NCBI GenBank assembly: GCA_963736235.1
Contig: CAVTOR010000030.1
Location: 124,001-188,000, forward strand
Source: CAVORB01 sp963736235
Lineage (GTDB): Bacteria; Pseudomonadota; Gammaproteobacteria; Chromatiales; Chromatiaceae
DNA: 64,000 bases
Direction: 5' to 3'
The position numbers were made by a program, and so were the translations under genes. A model generated the notes under the pieces. That model saw only the letters and a program-made list of their open reading frames with translations, had not been told where the DNA came from and did not search any database. Positions 9,440 through 18,962 of the stretch are shown here, one piece after another (the first letter of the stretch is position 1; every line of letters starts with the position of its first letter).

Positions 9440-11229
9440 ATGGCATGGCTACAGGCTAAACACATCGCGCAGTCGATCCTCGACGGGTTCGAGCGCCACT
9501 ACCGGCTGTTCCGCGAGATCACCGTCGGCGCCAAGCAGCGTTTCGAAGACGCGGACTGGCCGGCGGTGCAGGTAGCCGCGCGCGAGCGCATCAGCTACTA
9601 CGATCTGCGCGTGGAGGAGACGCTCGTCCTGCTCCGCGAGCGCTTCGGCATCGAAGACCTTGACGAGCCCCTGTGGCGTCGGGTCAAGGTGGAGTACCTG
9701 CGCCTGCTGCCTCTGCATCACCAGCCGGAGCTGGCGGAGACCTTACTACAATTCCGTTTTCTGCCGGCTGTTTCACCGCAGCTACTACAACAACGACAAC
9801 ATCTTCGTCTGGCCGGCGGTCTCCACCGAGCACCTGGAGGCCGACGTTCCCATCTACCGTGCTTACTATCCGGCCCGCGACGGTTTCTGCCGCGTGGTCT
9901 GCGCCATCCTGGAGAGCTTCGACTTCCGGCTCCCCTATCGCCATCGGCGGGCGGATCTTCGCGACCTCTTGCGTGCCATCCGCAGACAGTTTCCCGCTCG
10001 GCGCGGGCCGGCAGCAGAATTTCCAGCTGGCGGTGCTCAACACCCCGTTCTTCCGCAACAAGGCGGCCTATATCATCGGCAAGGCCATCAACGGCGCCGA
10101 TCAGGTGCCCTTCGTCATGCCCGTGCTCAACGACGAGCAGGGTGGGCTCTACGTCGACACCCTGCTGACCGGCGCGGACGCGCTGTCGGACATCTTCAGC
10201 TTCTCGCGCGCCTATTTCATGGTGGACACCGAGGTCCCGGCGGCGGTGGTCGATTTCCTGCGTCCGCTGATGCCGCGCAAGTCCAAGGCGGAGCTCTACA
10301 CCGCCATCGGCCTGCAGAAATTCGGCAAGGCCGAGTTCTACCGCGACTTCCTCAAGCACCTGCGTTACTCCGGCGACGACTTCGTGGTGGCGCCGGGCAT
10401 CCGCGGCATGGTGATGTGCGTCTTCACCCTGCCTTCGTTTCCCTACGTATTCAAGGTGATCAAGGACCGCTTCCGCCCCCCAAGGAGATGACCCGCGAGA
10501 CGGTCAAGGAGAAATACCAGCTGGTGAAGCTCCACGATCGAGTGGGCCGCATGGCCGACTCCTGGGAGTACTCCCACGTCGCATTCCCGCTGGACCGGTT
10601 CTCAGCCGAGCTGATGGATTTGCTGCGGGAAGAGGCCGCGGGCAGCATTGAGGTCGAAGAGGAGCAGCTCATCGTCAAGCATCTCTACATCGAGCGGCGG
10701 ATGACGCCGCTGAACCTGTATATGAAGACGGCAGACGACGAGGAGCTGACGCCACGCGGTCAAGGAGTACGGAGATGCCATCCGCCAGCTCGCGGCGGCC
10801 AACATCTTTCCCGGCGACTTCTTGTTCAAGAACTTCGGCGTCACGCGCCAGGGCCGGGTGGTCTTCTACGACTACGACGAGCTTTGCTACCTTACCGAGT
10901 GCAACTTCCGGTACATCCCCGAGGCCCCGTATCCCGAGCTGGAGATGTCCGACGAGCCCTGGTACTCGGTCGGTCCCGACGACGTTTTCCCGGAGGAGTT
11001 CGAGACCTTCCTGCTCAACGATCCCCGCATCCGGAGGGTCTTCCTCGAGCATCATGGGGACCTGCTGGATGCCGATTGGTGGCGGCAGCGGCAGGAGAGC
11101 ATCCGTGCCGGGCGTCTGGAGGACGTCTTCCCTTACCAGGTGGATCGGCGTTTCCGGCGGCGTGAGGAAGCAAGCGCGTCGCCACCGACGCCCAGCGAGG
11201 CGGTGCCCCAAAGGGCGATCAGTGCCTGA
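9440..11229 (+). CDS. aceK: Isocitrate dehydrogenase kinase/phosphatase (four frameshifts)
   Basis: AceK phosphorylates and dephosphorylates isocitrate dehydrogenase and so sets the split between the TCA cycle and the glyoxylate shunt. Joining the frames gives about 596 residues, close to the family length. Recognisable parts are SILDGFERHYRLFREIT at the start, FHRSYYNNDNIFVWPAVS, NTPFFRNKAAYIIGKAING, FPYVFKVIKDRF (kinase lysine strand), IVKHLYIERRMTPLNLY, IFPGDFLFKNFGVTR and VVFYDYDELCYLTECNFR. Frame changes occur near 9745 (extra A), 10001 (extra C), 10475 (missing C) and 10752 (extra C). No conserved block is lost, which favours sequencing error. Confidence 0.92.
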
Positions 11230-11240
11230 CGAATTCCGAC

Positions 11241-11687
11241 TCACGCCGGCAGGATGGACACCACCCGGTGATCCAATTCCGGCGAGTCGGGTTCCACGGC
11301 ATTGCCGTCCGCGTCCGAGTATTGGTCGATGCTGATCAGGATCGCCTGCATGCCCGCCGCCTGAATCGTGCATCCTGTCCCCGATTCGTCGATCTGCGGA
11401 TTGCGCAAGGCGCTTGCCAGGTACGACGCCTTCCTCGATGGCCCTTCCTGGCTGTACAGCGCCTCGTTGAGCAGAATCGCGGTGCGCGAGTCGACACGCA
11501 CGATGCAGCGCAGTACCGGATCGTCCCGCTTGTTCAGTCCCGCATAGGGCCGGGTCTTGCCGGTGCTCGAACCCCACTGGGGCGCGAGCTCCTTCAGAAA
11601 CAGGATGAGTCCCGGATCGGCGATGAGGGCGTTGGCGACGGAGCGCAGGCATCGCGCGTTCTCCGCGGCCAAGGATTCGACGTTCAT
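11241..11687 (-). CDS. Hypothetical protein, 148 residues
   Basis: A soluble protein without signal peptide or membrane segment. The start is set by an AAAGGAGG ribosome binding site seven bases before the ATG. The first half is helical (SLAAENARCLRSVANALI), and the middle has a strand-rich patch (LRCIVRVDSRTAILLNEALY). I do not recognise a family. It converges with aceK, leaving only 11 bp between the stops. Confidence 0.65.
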   Translation of the reverse strand: MNVESLAAENARCLRSVANALIADPGLILFLKELAPQWGSSTGKTRPYAGLNKRDDPVLRCIVRVDSRTAILLNEALYSQEGPSRKASYLASALRNPQIDESGTGCTIQAAGMQAILISIDQYSDADGNAVEPDSPELDHRVVSILPA

Positions 11688-11898
11688 GGGCGCCTCCTTT
11701 GCGGGTGTACCGCCCGGGGGTGGCTAATGGGACGATGATCCGCAATCTCCCTCCTGGTGTAAACGCCTGAGACCTCCCCCGCTCGCGGTACAGCTGCGAT
11801 GCAGGCTTAGCGGACAAGCGCCGTGATTCCTCTTCGCCGAGGCAGTCGGTCTAACTGCCCCTGCCCCTTGTGCGCATCTCTGCGAGCGGAGCGCGGGC

Positions 11899-12853
11899 TC
11901 AGCCGCTCTCAATCTCCGGGGTTCGGATGACGGGACGCGCACCGCCGTTGTAGGCCTCGAAGCGCTGACAGCGGGTCAGAAACGCCTGTGTGCTCTTGGG
12001 CATGGGTACTCTTGCGCGGGTGATGTGGTTGATTAGCGTGACCGCGTCTCGGATAAGCTGACGGCCTTTTTTGGCACAGCGCTTCTGGTCGCGAGGGGCG
12101 TTCGGCGGCAGCGTGGGTGCACACCGGTTCAGCCGCTCGCAGGCCACGACGAAGGCAGGCCAGACCTCGAACACGACCGGGTCGGTACGCAGGGTCTCGC
12201 ACTTGAGCTTGGCGGCCTGTGCCAGATCGCGGATGCGTGGGAACAATGCCGCGGAAGAAGTCACAGGATCCGAGACATTTGACCAGTGCGTTGGCGATCA
12301 GATCCAGATCGCGCATGGTCTGCGCAATCTTGATGAATCGGCTCTCGTAGAAGTCCTCGATCGGTACCGAGAAGGCTTTGAACGGCTCGCCCCACAGCTC
12401 TTCGATCGCCTCGTCCCCGCCGCGGTGTCGGACCATGCGCCCGAGCTCCAGGGCGTCCAGCAGGCATTGACCGCATTGGCGCATGAGGGCGTCGTCCGCT
12501 ACGATCTCCACCCCCACGGCCTGCAGCTCCACGACCTTGGTGAAGATATCCGCCGCGCGGTTGAACAGCGCCCCGGCGAGCATCGCGCCCTTGACGCGCT
12601 TGCGTTCCGGATCGGTCTCTCGCTCATAGGCCCGACGCGCCTCCTCAAGGCGGTTGCCCGGGATGTTGATGCCGTGCTCGACGTGGTTGAACAGGCGGCG
12701 GGTGAGGGCGTGGATGAGGCGCTTCTTGGCCTCCAGGCTATCCGCCGGCGGCTCGTAGCGCTTGATCCAATAGCCGTCGTAGTAGACGCAGGACTTATCC
12801 CCGATCTGGCGTCGGGTGCCGTTGGCGATGTTCTCTGGCATGGCGCGCTGCAT
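11899..12853 (-). CDS. Hypothetical protein, one frameshift
   Basis: The N-terminal 200 residues are read in one frame from the ATG at 12853, and the C-terminal part in another frame from about 12250 down to the stop at 11899. Together they give about 317 residues. An aromatic opening (SCVYYDGYWIKRYEPP) is followed by long amphipathic helices, for example KKRLIHALTRRLFNHVEHG, and a basic helical C-terminus. No signal peptide, no membrane segment, no motif I can name. The joined frames are compositionally alike, which supports one gene. An ATG at 12841 is an alternative start. Confidence 0.55.
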
Positions 12854-12941
12854 TGCCCGTGTGCGGATGCTGCCCTTGAGTGTAGCGCGCGGGCGGCGCG
12901 ATGCCCCGGATGGGGTTCACTCATGGGCAGGCGTGATGCCG

Positions 12942-14180
12942 TCAGTCCCAGGAGAAGCCGCCTTGCGGTGCGCTCGGCGGGGGGAAGACCTCGATCGCGG
13001 GGGCGGTGGGTTGCAGCTGGCTCGCGGCGGGAAGGTAATCGCGGAACTCCTCGAGCGCCGCCTGGACGGGAATCGATTTGCCGAAGCCCGCGGCGTAGGG
13101 AGATTCCCCCGACGGTACGTTCTTGGCGACGTTCACGCCGATCAGGATGCCGATCTCGCTGATCAGCGGCCCGCCGCTGTTGCCGGGCAGGATCTGGGCG
13201 TCCGTGTAGATGCTCTCGGCGGTGATCTGGGTGATGACCCCGGAGGTGACCGAGTCCTGCATCCCCAGCGGATTGCCGATGGCGAAAACGCGCATTCCCT
13301 GGGATAGAGTCTCGGTGTCGTCAAGCGCCAGATGCGGCGTGCGGAAACCGTCGACCTTGAGCAGGGCGAGGTCGTGGTCGCGGCCGACGCCGATCAGTTG
13401 CGCCTCCAGCTCGGTACCGTCCTTGAGGATGATGTCGAAGGAGGTTGCGACCGCCGCGCTGCTGCGTTCCCAATCGAAGTCCCGGCGTACCTGTTTGAGG
13501 TCTTTCTTTAGTCTCTGCAGGTCGCCGCTCAGGGTCCTGACCTTTTCCTGCTCGGCCTGATAGCGGCCCGAGAGACTGTCGTAGGCTTGCTGTGCCCACT
13601 GCCGGGTCGCGTCGTCAGTGGAGCGGTCCAATACCCGCTGATACCCATCCAGGTCCTTCTTCATCAGTCCGAGCTGGGATTGAGCCACCTCGGCCTGCTG
13701 CTCCAGGGTCTTCAGGTCCGCCTCCTTGCCCTGGAGCCCCTCGTCGCGTTCCTCCAACTCGCCGGTTTCCGCCGGACGCACCACGTGCCGGTTGGTCAGG
13801 ATGTGGCCCTCCTCGGAGCAGAAGAAGCCGGAGGCCTGACCAACCGCGCTCTTGACGGTCAAAACGGCAAGGGTCGCGCGGGCGATGGGGGTGATGGGGT
13901 CGTAGTTACCTTGCAGTTGGGCGGCGAGGTCGATCGACGACTCCCTGGCGGTCGGTTTTGTGGTCTCGATGATGTCGAGGATGCGCTCCGCCTCAACCCC
14001 TTGCGGCGGGTCGTCGGTGAAATGCCAGCCCCCCTGCGGGTCCTGGTAGCGGTAGATCTCGGCGCCTGCGACCGCCCACCAGCCACCAAGCACCAGCCCG
14101 GCAATGCCGGCTCCGAACGACAGTGAGGCGCGAGGCCGTTTCGACGCTGCCACGCGGGCTTGACGACGCCTGTCCCTCAC
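12942..14180 (-). CDS. S1C-type (HtrA-like) serine protease with DUF4124 N-terminus and inserted coiled coil
   Basis: A 412-residue envelope protein. A signal anchor lies at about residues 22-40, then a DUF4124-like segment (EIYRYQDPQGGWHFTDDPP, 41-59). The trypsin-fold triad is complete: His132 in TNRHVV, Asp270 in RDHDLALLKV, Ser335 in GNSGGP. Between His and Asp lies a charged heptad-rich helix at about 137-236 (ELEERDEGLQGKEADLKTLE and onward), which ordinary Deg proteases lack there. There is no PDZ domain. The start is GTG, and GTGA overlaps the DUF2950 stop, so the two are translationally coupled. It is probably a periplasmic protease or protein-binding pseudo-chaperone of this three-gene operon. 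Confidence 0.85.
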   Translation of the reverse strand: MRDRRRQARVAASKRPRASLSFGAGIAGLVLGGWWAVAGAEIYRYQDPQGGWHFTDDPPQGVEAERILDIIETTKPTARESSIDLAAQLQGNYDPITPIARATLAVLTVKSAVGQASGFFCSEEGHILTNRHVVRPAETGELEERDEGLQGKEADLKTLEQQAEVAQSQLGLMKKDLDGYQRVLDRSTDDATRQWAQQAYDSLSGRYQAEQEKVRTLSGDLQRLKKDLKQVRRDFDWERSSAAVATSFDIILKDGTELEAQLIGVGRDHDLALLKVDGFRTPHLALDDTETLSQGMRVFAIGNPLGMQDSVTSGVITQITAESIYTDAQILPGNSGGPLISEIGILIGVNVAKNVPSGESPYAAGFGKSIPVQAALEEFRDYLPAASQLQPTAPAIEVFPPPSAPQGGFSWD

Positions 14181-15181
14181 GAGTCTGCGTCCGCCTCCGG
14201 TTCGTCGTCCGCCACTGATTCGTCGTCCACCTCCGGTTGCTCTTCCTCGTCGGGTTCCTCGTCCGTCACCGGCTCCCAGCTGGCGTCCGGGTTGTAGGCG
14301 TCAATGGCCGCCGCGATGGTGCCCGTGTCCTCGCCCTGGTCCTTCTGGTAGACGATACCAGACTGATTGACCTGGAAGGTCATGACGCCGCTGTTTCCAT
14401 ACTCCGCGGGCCAGGCCATCAGGCCAAACCCCTTGGTCATGTGCCCGTCCTCCAGGTAGCTTTTGGACCCGCCAGGGGCCTGCTCGCCTTGTACGGTGAG
14501 GATTTGGTAGAGATAGCCGAAGTAGGGGCGCGGGCCTTCCGATTTCTCCCCGCCGTAGCCCTTTGCCACCGCCTCGGCCACCAGCGAGCCCATCGGGCTC
14601 TCGGGCTCGTCTTCCGCCGCCGGCCAGTAGAGTCCGTCGCGGGCGCCCTCGCTGCTGAAGAACTTCTGCGCGTACTCACGCATCCCGTCGCCGTTGCGAT
14701 CCGCCTCCTCGTACTCGTACTGGGCATCGACGTAGGCCCGCATCACGTCGATGGTGGCGAGCTCGTTGCGTCCGACGCGCCGGTCCATCAGTTCCTCCAC
14801 GCCCGCGGGCGTGTCGAAGTACCAGCCCTCGGGTCCGCGCACCAGCGGGATGGGGAAGGGCCAGTCATCCGGACCTATGACCAGGACGGCGTGCTCGTCG
14901 TCCTCCTGCTCGATCCCCGCGGCCTCCAGCGCGGCTTCGACGAAGTCGGCCCGCTCTTGGGCGTCGCTCACTGGGTCGGGCGAGGCCAGCTCTTCTAGCT
15001 CGGGTCCGAGTACGGCGAGCAGGCCCTCCGGGCCGTCTTCCGAGGCGGCGTCGATCAGGGCCTGCGCGGCGGCCTCGGGGGTTGGGAAGATGGTCTGCTC
15101 GGCCATGGCCGGAAGGCCTGCGAGCAGCAGTGTGGCCCCGAGGGCGGATGCGAGTTTCTGTATGGGCAGGGTGATCTTCAT
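14177..15181 (-). CDS. DUF2950 family exported protein
   Basis: A 334-residue protein with a signal peptide (cleavage near AMAEQ) and a mature part that matches DUF2950: GPDDWPFPIPLVRGPEGWYFD, RNELATIDVMRAYVDAQ.EY, GLYWP, PYFGYLYQILTVQG and GFGLMAWPAEYGNSGVMTF. The acidic C-terminus (DEEPDEEEQPEVDDE) is an unusual tail. The start at 15181 has a TGGAGAA site; longer in-frame starts upstream lack one. DUF2950 genes are commonly beside DUF3300 genes, as here. The function is unknown; periplasmic location is inferred. Confidence 0.85.
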   Translation of the reverse strand: MKITLPIQKLASALGATLLLAGLPAMAEQTIFPTPEAAAQALIDAASEDGPEGLLAVLGPELEELASPDPVSDAQERADFVEAALEAAGIEQEDDEHAVLVIGPDDWPFPIPLVRGPEGWYFDTPAGVEELMDRRVGRNELATIDVMRAYVDAQYEYEEADRNGDGMREYAQKFFSSEGARDGLYWPAAEDEPESPMGSLVAEAVAKGYGGEKSEGPRPYFGYLYQILTVQGEQAPGGSKSYLEDGHMTKGFGLMAWPAEYGNSGVMTFQVNQSGIVYQKDQGEDTGTIAAAIDAYNPDASWEPVTDEEPDEEEQPEVDDESVADDEPEADADS

Positions 15182-15233
15182 TTTGATGTTCTCCAGGTAC
15201 GGGTGAGCTGAACGGAAAACGCAGTGGTGACGG

Positions 15234-16841
15234 TCAACGGCGTCGCCCACCGCCGCCCCGTTTTGCGCCCCCGCGACTCTTGGCGCCGCGATGGCTGGCC
15301 GCGCGCGCATTTCCGCCCTTGTGCGCCTTGAAGGCGCTGCCGCTGGATCTTTTTGCTGGCCTCGAGGCCGGCCTGGACGCCGGTTTCGCGGCGGGCCTCG
15401 CTGCCGGCTTTCTGATCTGCTGTTTGGGTTTGTTCAGCTTCACGTCCCGCTTCTGCGGTGCCTTGGCCTGCCGGCGCTGCACATCCCGCTTCTGCGGCGC
15501 CTTGGCCTGCCGGGTCTGCGGGCGCTGCACATCCCGCTTCTGCGGCGCCTTGGCCTGCCGGGTCTGCGGGCGCTGCACATCCCGCTTCTGCGGCGCCCTC
15601 GCCGGGCGTGCCTCGGGGCGCTTGACGTCGCGGGTGGCCGGTCGCTTGACGTCGGCCCTTGCCGGGCGATTCCGATCGCCAACCTGGGCGCGGTCTTTGC
15701 CCCCGAGGGCTGGGCGCGTGCGATTGGGGTCGCGCCCGCGCGCGAGGTCGCGCTTGGCGTTGCCCCGGTTGACGTTGGCGAACTTGTTCTGGGTCTGATT
15801 GCCGCGATAACGCACGCCCCCGCGTCGTTCCGGATTGTGCTCCCACTTCTTGACCTGGTTGATGTTGATGTCGCCACGGTCGCGGCTGATGTTAACGTCG
15901 CCCCGATTGATGTTGACATTGCGGTTGATATTGCTCGGCCGCCGCCAACCGCCGCCCCAGTAGTTGGGGCTGTTCCAGTATCCGGGGCGGCCGTAGTACC
16001 CGCGCCCGCCGTAGTAGATGCGATCGTAACGGTCGTTGCTGTTCCACATGATGGCGGCGGTGAGCAGGCCCCCGGTCAACGCGCCGAGTCCGAAGCTCAC
16101 CAAGCTATCGCTGCTAGAGGACCCGGAGCTTGTCACGTAGGTGGGCGTGGTGTAGGTGCTCGGATAATAGGTGGTCGCCGGCGGCGCGGCCTGGCCGTAC
16201 ACCGTGGATGGGTTGTAAGAGGGGACGTACACCACCTCGGGATCCGCGGGCTGGATGATGATGGTCTCCTCGCCGGCTTGTGCCTGTACGCCCTCCTCCT
16301 CGGCTGGGGCGACCTCGACCCTTTGCTGTTCCGTGCTCTCCAGGTTGCCTGCCTCCTTGGCCTCCCGCCGCAGGGTCTGAACCGCATCGGTTACGTCGTC
16401 CTGCTGACCGAGGACCGCGTCGCCGAGGTCCTGGGTCCAGTCGAGGTTCTTGTTCATGTAGCTGAGCACGTCCGGGAAGAACAGCAGCGTCTTGACGCTC
16501 TGGTCCCAAGGCTCTTCCGCCGCGGCTTCCTCGAGGGCCTCGTCCTTGAGGTCGGCGTTGTCTTTCTGCCAACGCGCCGCCTGCACTACGTCGAGCGGAT
16601 AGGTCGACGCCATGAACACCGGGGCGAGCAAGGCATCCGGGTAGAGTGCGACCGGGGCCACCAGCTGCTCGATCTGCTCCTGCGGGAACAGGTCCTCGGC
16701 CGCTGGCTCTCCTTCTGCCGCCTGTGCTTCCACGGCAGCTTCCGGCGCTTGCGCGTGTTGCTCCTGCGCGGACAGGATCGCGCCATGAAACAGCCAAAAG
16801 GCCGTGAGTGCGGCTACCGCCGCCCGTTGCAGAACCTTCAT
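15234..16841 (-). CDS. DUF3300 family exported protein with basic repeat tail
   Basis: A 535-residue protein with a signal peptide (about residues 1-25), then the DUF3300 core: EQIEQLVAPVALYPDALLAP, VFMASTYPLDVVQAARW, WDQSVKTLLFFPDVL and YVPSYNPSTVYG. A Gly/Ser and Tyr-rich linker with one possible membrane-seeking stretch (LVSFGLGALTGGLLTAAIMW) follows. The last 170 residues are strongly basic with RDINI-like and KRDVQRPQTRQAKAPQ repeats, ending in a Gly-Arg tail. A GGAGGAGA site sets the start. It heads the DUF3300-DUF2950-protease operon. The basic tail could bind nucleic acid, lipopolysaccharide or cell wall; no function is established. Confidence 0.86.
   Translation of the reverse strand: MKVLQRAAVAALTAFWLFHGAILSAQEQHAQAPEAAVEAQAAEGEPAAEDLFPQEQIEQLVAPVALYPDALLAPVFMASTYPLDVVQAARWQKDNADLKDEALEEAAAEEPWDQSVKTLLFFPDVLSYMNKNLDWTQDLGDAVLGQQDDVTDAVQTLRREAKEAGNLESTEQQRVEVAPAEEEGVQAQAGEETIIIQPADPEVVYVPSYNPSTVYGQAAPPATTYYPSTYTTPTYVTSSGSSSSDSLVSFGLGALTGGLLTAAIMWNSNDRYDRIYYGGRGYYGRPGYWNSPNYWGGGWRRPSNINRNVNINRGDVNISRDRGDININQVKKWEHNPERRGGVRYRGNQTQNKFANVNRGNAKRDLARGRDPNRTRPALGGKDRAQVGDRNRPARADVKRPATRDVKRPEARPARAPQKRDVQRPQTRQAKAPQKRDVQRPQTRQAKAPQKRDVQRRQAKAPQKRDVKLNKPKQQIRKPAARPAAKPASRPASRPAKRSSGSAFKAHKGGNARAASHRGAKSRGGAKRGGGGRRR
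15441..15600 (-). repeat. 48-bp tandem repeat in the DUF3300 tail
   Basis: Three to four copies of a 48-base unit, one shortened by nine bases, encode KRDVQRPQTRQAKAPQ. The repeat is in frame with the gene and nearly identical at DNA level, which points to recent expansion. Confidence 0.8.
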
Positions 16842-17052
16842 CGTTGCTATCTCCTCCCCAGTTGCGTCCTAGGTAGTTTCCTTCAATCCGTGCGATTCCA
16901 CCAGGGGCGGGGTCGGTACGCAGGGACTCGTGGGTTGCGGCCTGAGAACCCGCACTGTGCATGGCGCCGGAATTCGGCTAGCTTTGGAGTACGCGTTGCA
17001 GCCGCAGCCGGCTGCCGCAACCACGCCTCGGGATGCCCGCGGTGAGGTGCCG

Positions 17053-17718
17053 ATGGTCATGATGCGAAATGAGATTTCGATCGCCGCGTGCTTGCTGTTG
17101 TGCGCGATGCTCTGCGCGCCCGCTTCGGCCGCAGACACCGCCGCCGGGCTCGAGACGCCGTCGCCCGGCCGGATCAGCGTAGCCAACAAGCGCGAGCTGA
17201 GGTCCATGATCGACACCGCGGCCAAGCGGCACGGTGTCGATCGGGACCTGGTGCACGCGGTGATCGCCGCGGAGTCCGGCTACAATCCCGCCGCGGTCTC
17301 CCGTGCCGGCGCCATCGGCCTGATGCAGGTGATGCCCGCCACCGCTGCAGATTACGGCGTGGGCTCGGCGGAGGAACTGTTCGCGCCCGAGACCAACGTC
17401 AATGTCGGAACGCGCCATCTCAAGCGCCTGATCACCAAGTACCGGAGCGTCGGCCAGGCGATTGCCGCCTACAATGCCGGCGAGGGGGCGCTGGAGGCCG
17501 ACAGGGCCATGACCTATCCGGAAACCCGGCGCTACGCGGTGCAGGTCATCGAGTTTTATCGGCGCAACAAGGGTAAGGCTCCGCTGAATCTGCGGGAGAT
17601 TCAGATTCCGTCGCGCCGCCGGCCCAAGACTCCCTCGGTGGTGGGCAATCTGGACCCCAAACTCCATGCCGCCGACCCTGGCAACAAATCCATGCTCGTG
17701 CTGGAGTGGGAAAAGTAG
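17053..17718 (+). CDS. Lytic transglycosylase (SLT domain), exported
   Basis: A 221-residue protein with a signal peptide (about residues 1-26, ending PASA) and one SLT domain that cleaves peptidoglycan glycan strands. The catalytic glutamate is in IAAESGYNPAAVSRAGAIGL, followed by MQVMPATAADYGV and IAAYNAGEGAL, all typical of family 1. The start is chosen behind GGTGAGGTG; ATG codons 6 and 9 bases later are alternatives. The C-terminal tail LDPKLHAADPGNKSMLVLEWE resembles that of the second transglycosylase at 21.7 kb, so the two are paralogues. Confidence 0.9.
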   Translation: MVMMRNEISIAACLLLCAMLCAPASAADTAAGLETPSPGRISVANKRELRSMIDTAAKRHGVDRDLVHAVIAAESGYNPAAVSRAGAIGLMQVMPATAADYGVGSAEELFAPETNVNVGTRHLKRLITKYRSVGQAIAAYNAGEGALEADRAMTYPETRRYAVQVIEFYRRNKGKAPLNLREIQIPSRRRPKTPSVVGNLDPKLHAADPGNKSMLVLEWEK

Positions 17719-17724
17719 CCGCGT

Positions 17725-17765
17725 CCCCTATCGCGGGCGCCTTGTTCGAGCGTCCGCGATAGGGG
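17725..17765. terminator. 16-bp stem-loop between convergent genes
   Basis: 17725-17740 (CCCCTATCGCGGGCGC) pairs with 17750-17765 with a single G-T wobble around a nine-base loop. It lies between the stops of the transglycosylase and phaB. No T-run is present on either strand, but the position suits a shared bidirectional terminator. Confidence 0.65.
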
Positions 17766-17789
17766 TGGCTATGGCCGGGTTGAGACCCG

Positions 17790-18512
17790 TCAGTACATGT
17801 GCTGACCGCCGTTGATGGAGAGGGTCGAGCCGGTGATGAACTCGGCGTCGTCCGCGACCAGGAACACCACGGCACGGGCGATGTCCTCCGGTTTGCCCAG
17901 GCGGCCCATGGGGATCGTCTTGATGATCTTCGCCAAGATTTCCTGGGGCACGGCGCGCACCATCTCGGTGTCCACGTAGCCGGGGGCGATGGCATTCACG
18001 GTGACGTGCTTCGAGGCGAGCTCCAGGGCCAGGGCCTTGGTGAAGCCGTGGATGCCCGACTTGGCCGACGCGTAGTTCACCTGCCCGTACTGACCCGCCT
18101 GACCATTGACCGACCCGATGTTGACGATGCGCCCGAAGCCGCGCTCGCGCATACCGCCGACCACGGAGTGGCAGGTATTGAAGCAGGACGAGAGATTGGT
18201 CTGTATGACCTTGTTCCAGGTCTCGAAGGTCATCTTGGCCAGGACGCCGTCACGGGTGATGCCCGCGTTGTTCACCAGGATATCGATCGGCCCCACGTCC
18301 TGCTCGATCTTGGCGATGCCCGCGGTCACGGCGTCATAGTCGCTGACGTCGAATTTGTACGCCGGGATCCCGGTGCGTGCCGTGAATTCCTGGGCGGCCT
18401 TGTCGTTTCCGCCGTAATTGGCCGCGACCTTGCAGCCCGCGTTCTTGAGGGCCACGCTGATGGCCTCGCCGATACCCCGGGTGCCCCCGGTAACCAGTGC
18501 CACTCTTGCCAT
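17790..18512 (-). CDS. phaB: Acetoacetyl-CoA reductase (PhaB)
   Basis: A 240-residue short-chain dehydrogenase that reduces acetoacetyl-CoA to (R)-3-hydroxybutyryl-CoA with NADPH for polyhydroxybutyrate synthesis. The cofactor motif TGGTRGIG is at residues 8-15, then NNAGITRDGVLAKM; the catalytic Ser is in GSVNGQAGQYGQVNYASAKSG (Ser, Tyr, Lys all present). The C-terminus ISINGGQHMY-type ending is typical of PhaB rather than FabG. The start has a GGAGGA site six bases upstream. No phaC or phaA lies in the window. FabG is the main alternative call. Confidence 0.9.
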   Translation of the reverse strand: MARVALVTGGTRGIGEAISVALKNAGCKVAANYGGNDKAAQEFTARTGIPAYKFDVSDYDAVTAGIAKIEQDVGPIDILVNNAGITRDGVLAKMTFETWNKVIQTNLSSCFNTCHSVVGGMRERGFGRIVNIGSVNGQAGQYGQVNYASAKSGIHGFTKALALELASKHVTVNAIAPGYVDTEMVRAVPQEILAKIIKTIPMGRLGKPEDIARAVVFLVADDAEFITGSTLSINGGQHMY

Positions 18513-18962
18513 TGATTCCTCCGAAATTCTGGTGGGTGTCTGCGACGGCCAGCGCCGGTTGGCTGTGTTCTTAGGGTTCGATTCGGCGCCGGCTTTGTGC
18601 GTCGGATGGGCATTCCGCCGCTCCGACCGCCCCAAGTGTAAACGCTTTGGATGCCGCTGGCCGTAAAGTTCCGTTTGGGACGGCCTGGAAATCCATATGA
18701 AAAACCAGGAATTCCAGTGCGGTAGAAGATTGCCCCCTTGGTTTTCGGCGCGAGCAACGTGGGCCGGACCGGGATGAGCAAGGCACGTGGGAACGCACTG
18801 GTGCGGACTAGAATGAAGATAAGGGAATCCTTGTTGTTCGCGTCCCGTCCCCTGCCACGGGGCAGCCGCCGGAGGAGCCATGTCCCGCCGCGGTCTGCTT
18901 GCCGGGCGGCGACGCGAGTTGCCCGGGGTCGCGAAGTTCAGCGCCCCGAGGAGAGTATTAGA
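18513..18962. other. Gene-free stretch between divergent phaB and the V-ATPase I homologue
   Basis: About 450 bp with no credible gene. An AT-richer patch at about 18660-18740 could hold divergent promoters. A GGAGGAGCC-ATG at 18871-18882 opens a frame that only overlaps the next gene out of frame and has no coding character. Confidence 0.4.

Noticed and set aside
11688..11898. tRNA gene in the gap
   Set aside because: No cloverleaf with acceptor and TPsiC arms could be built by eye.
15291..17045. 584-residue forward frame opposite the DUF3300 gene
   Set aside because: It lies antisense to a gene with a recognised domain, signal peptide and ribosome binding site; its composition is the complement effect of GC-rich codons.
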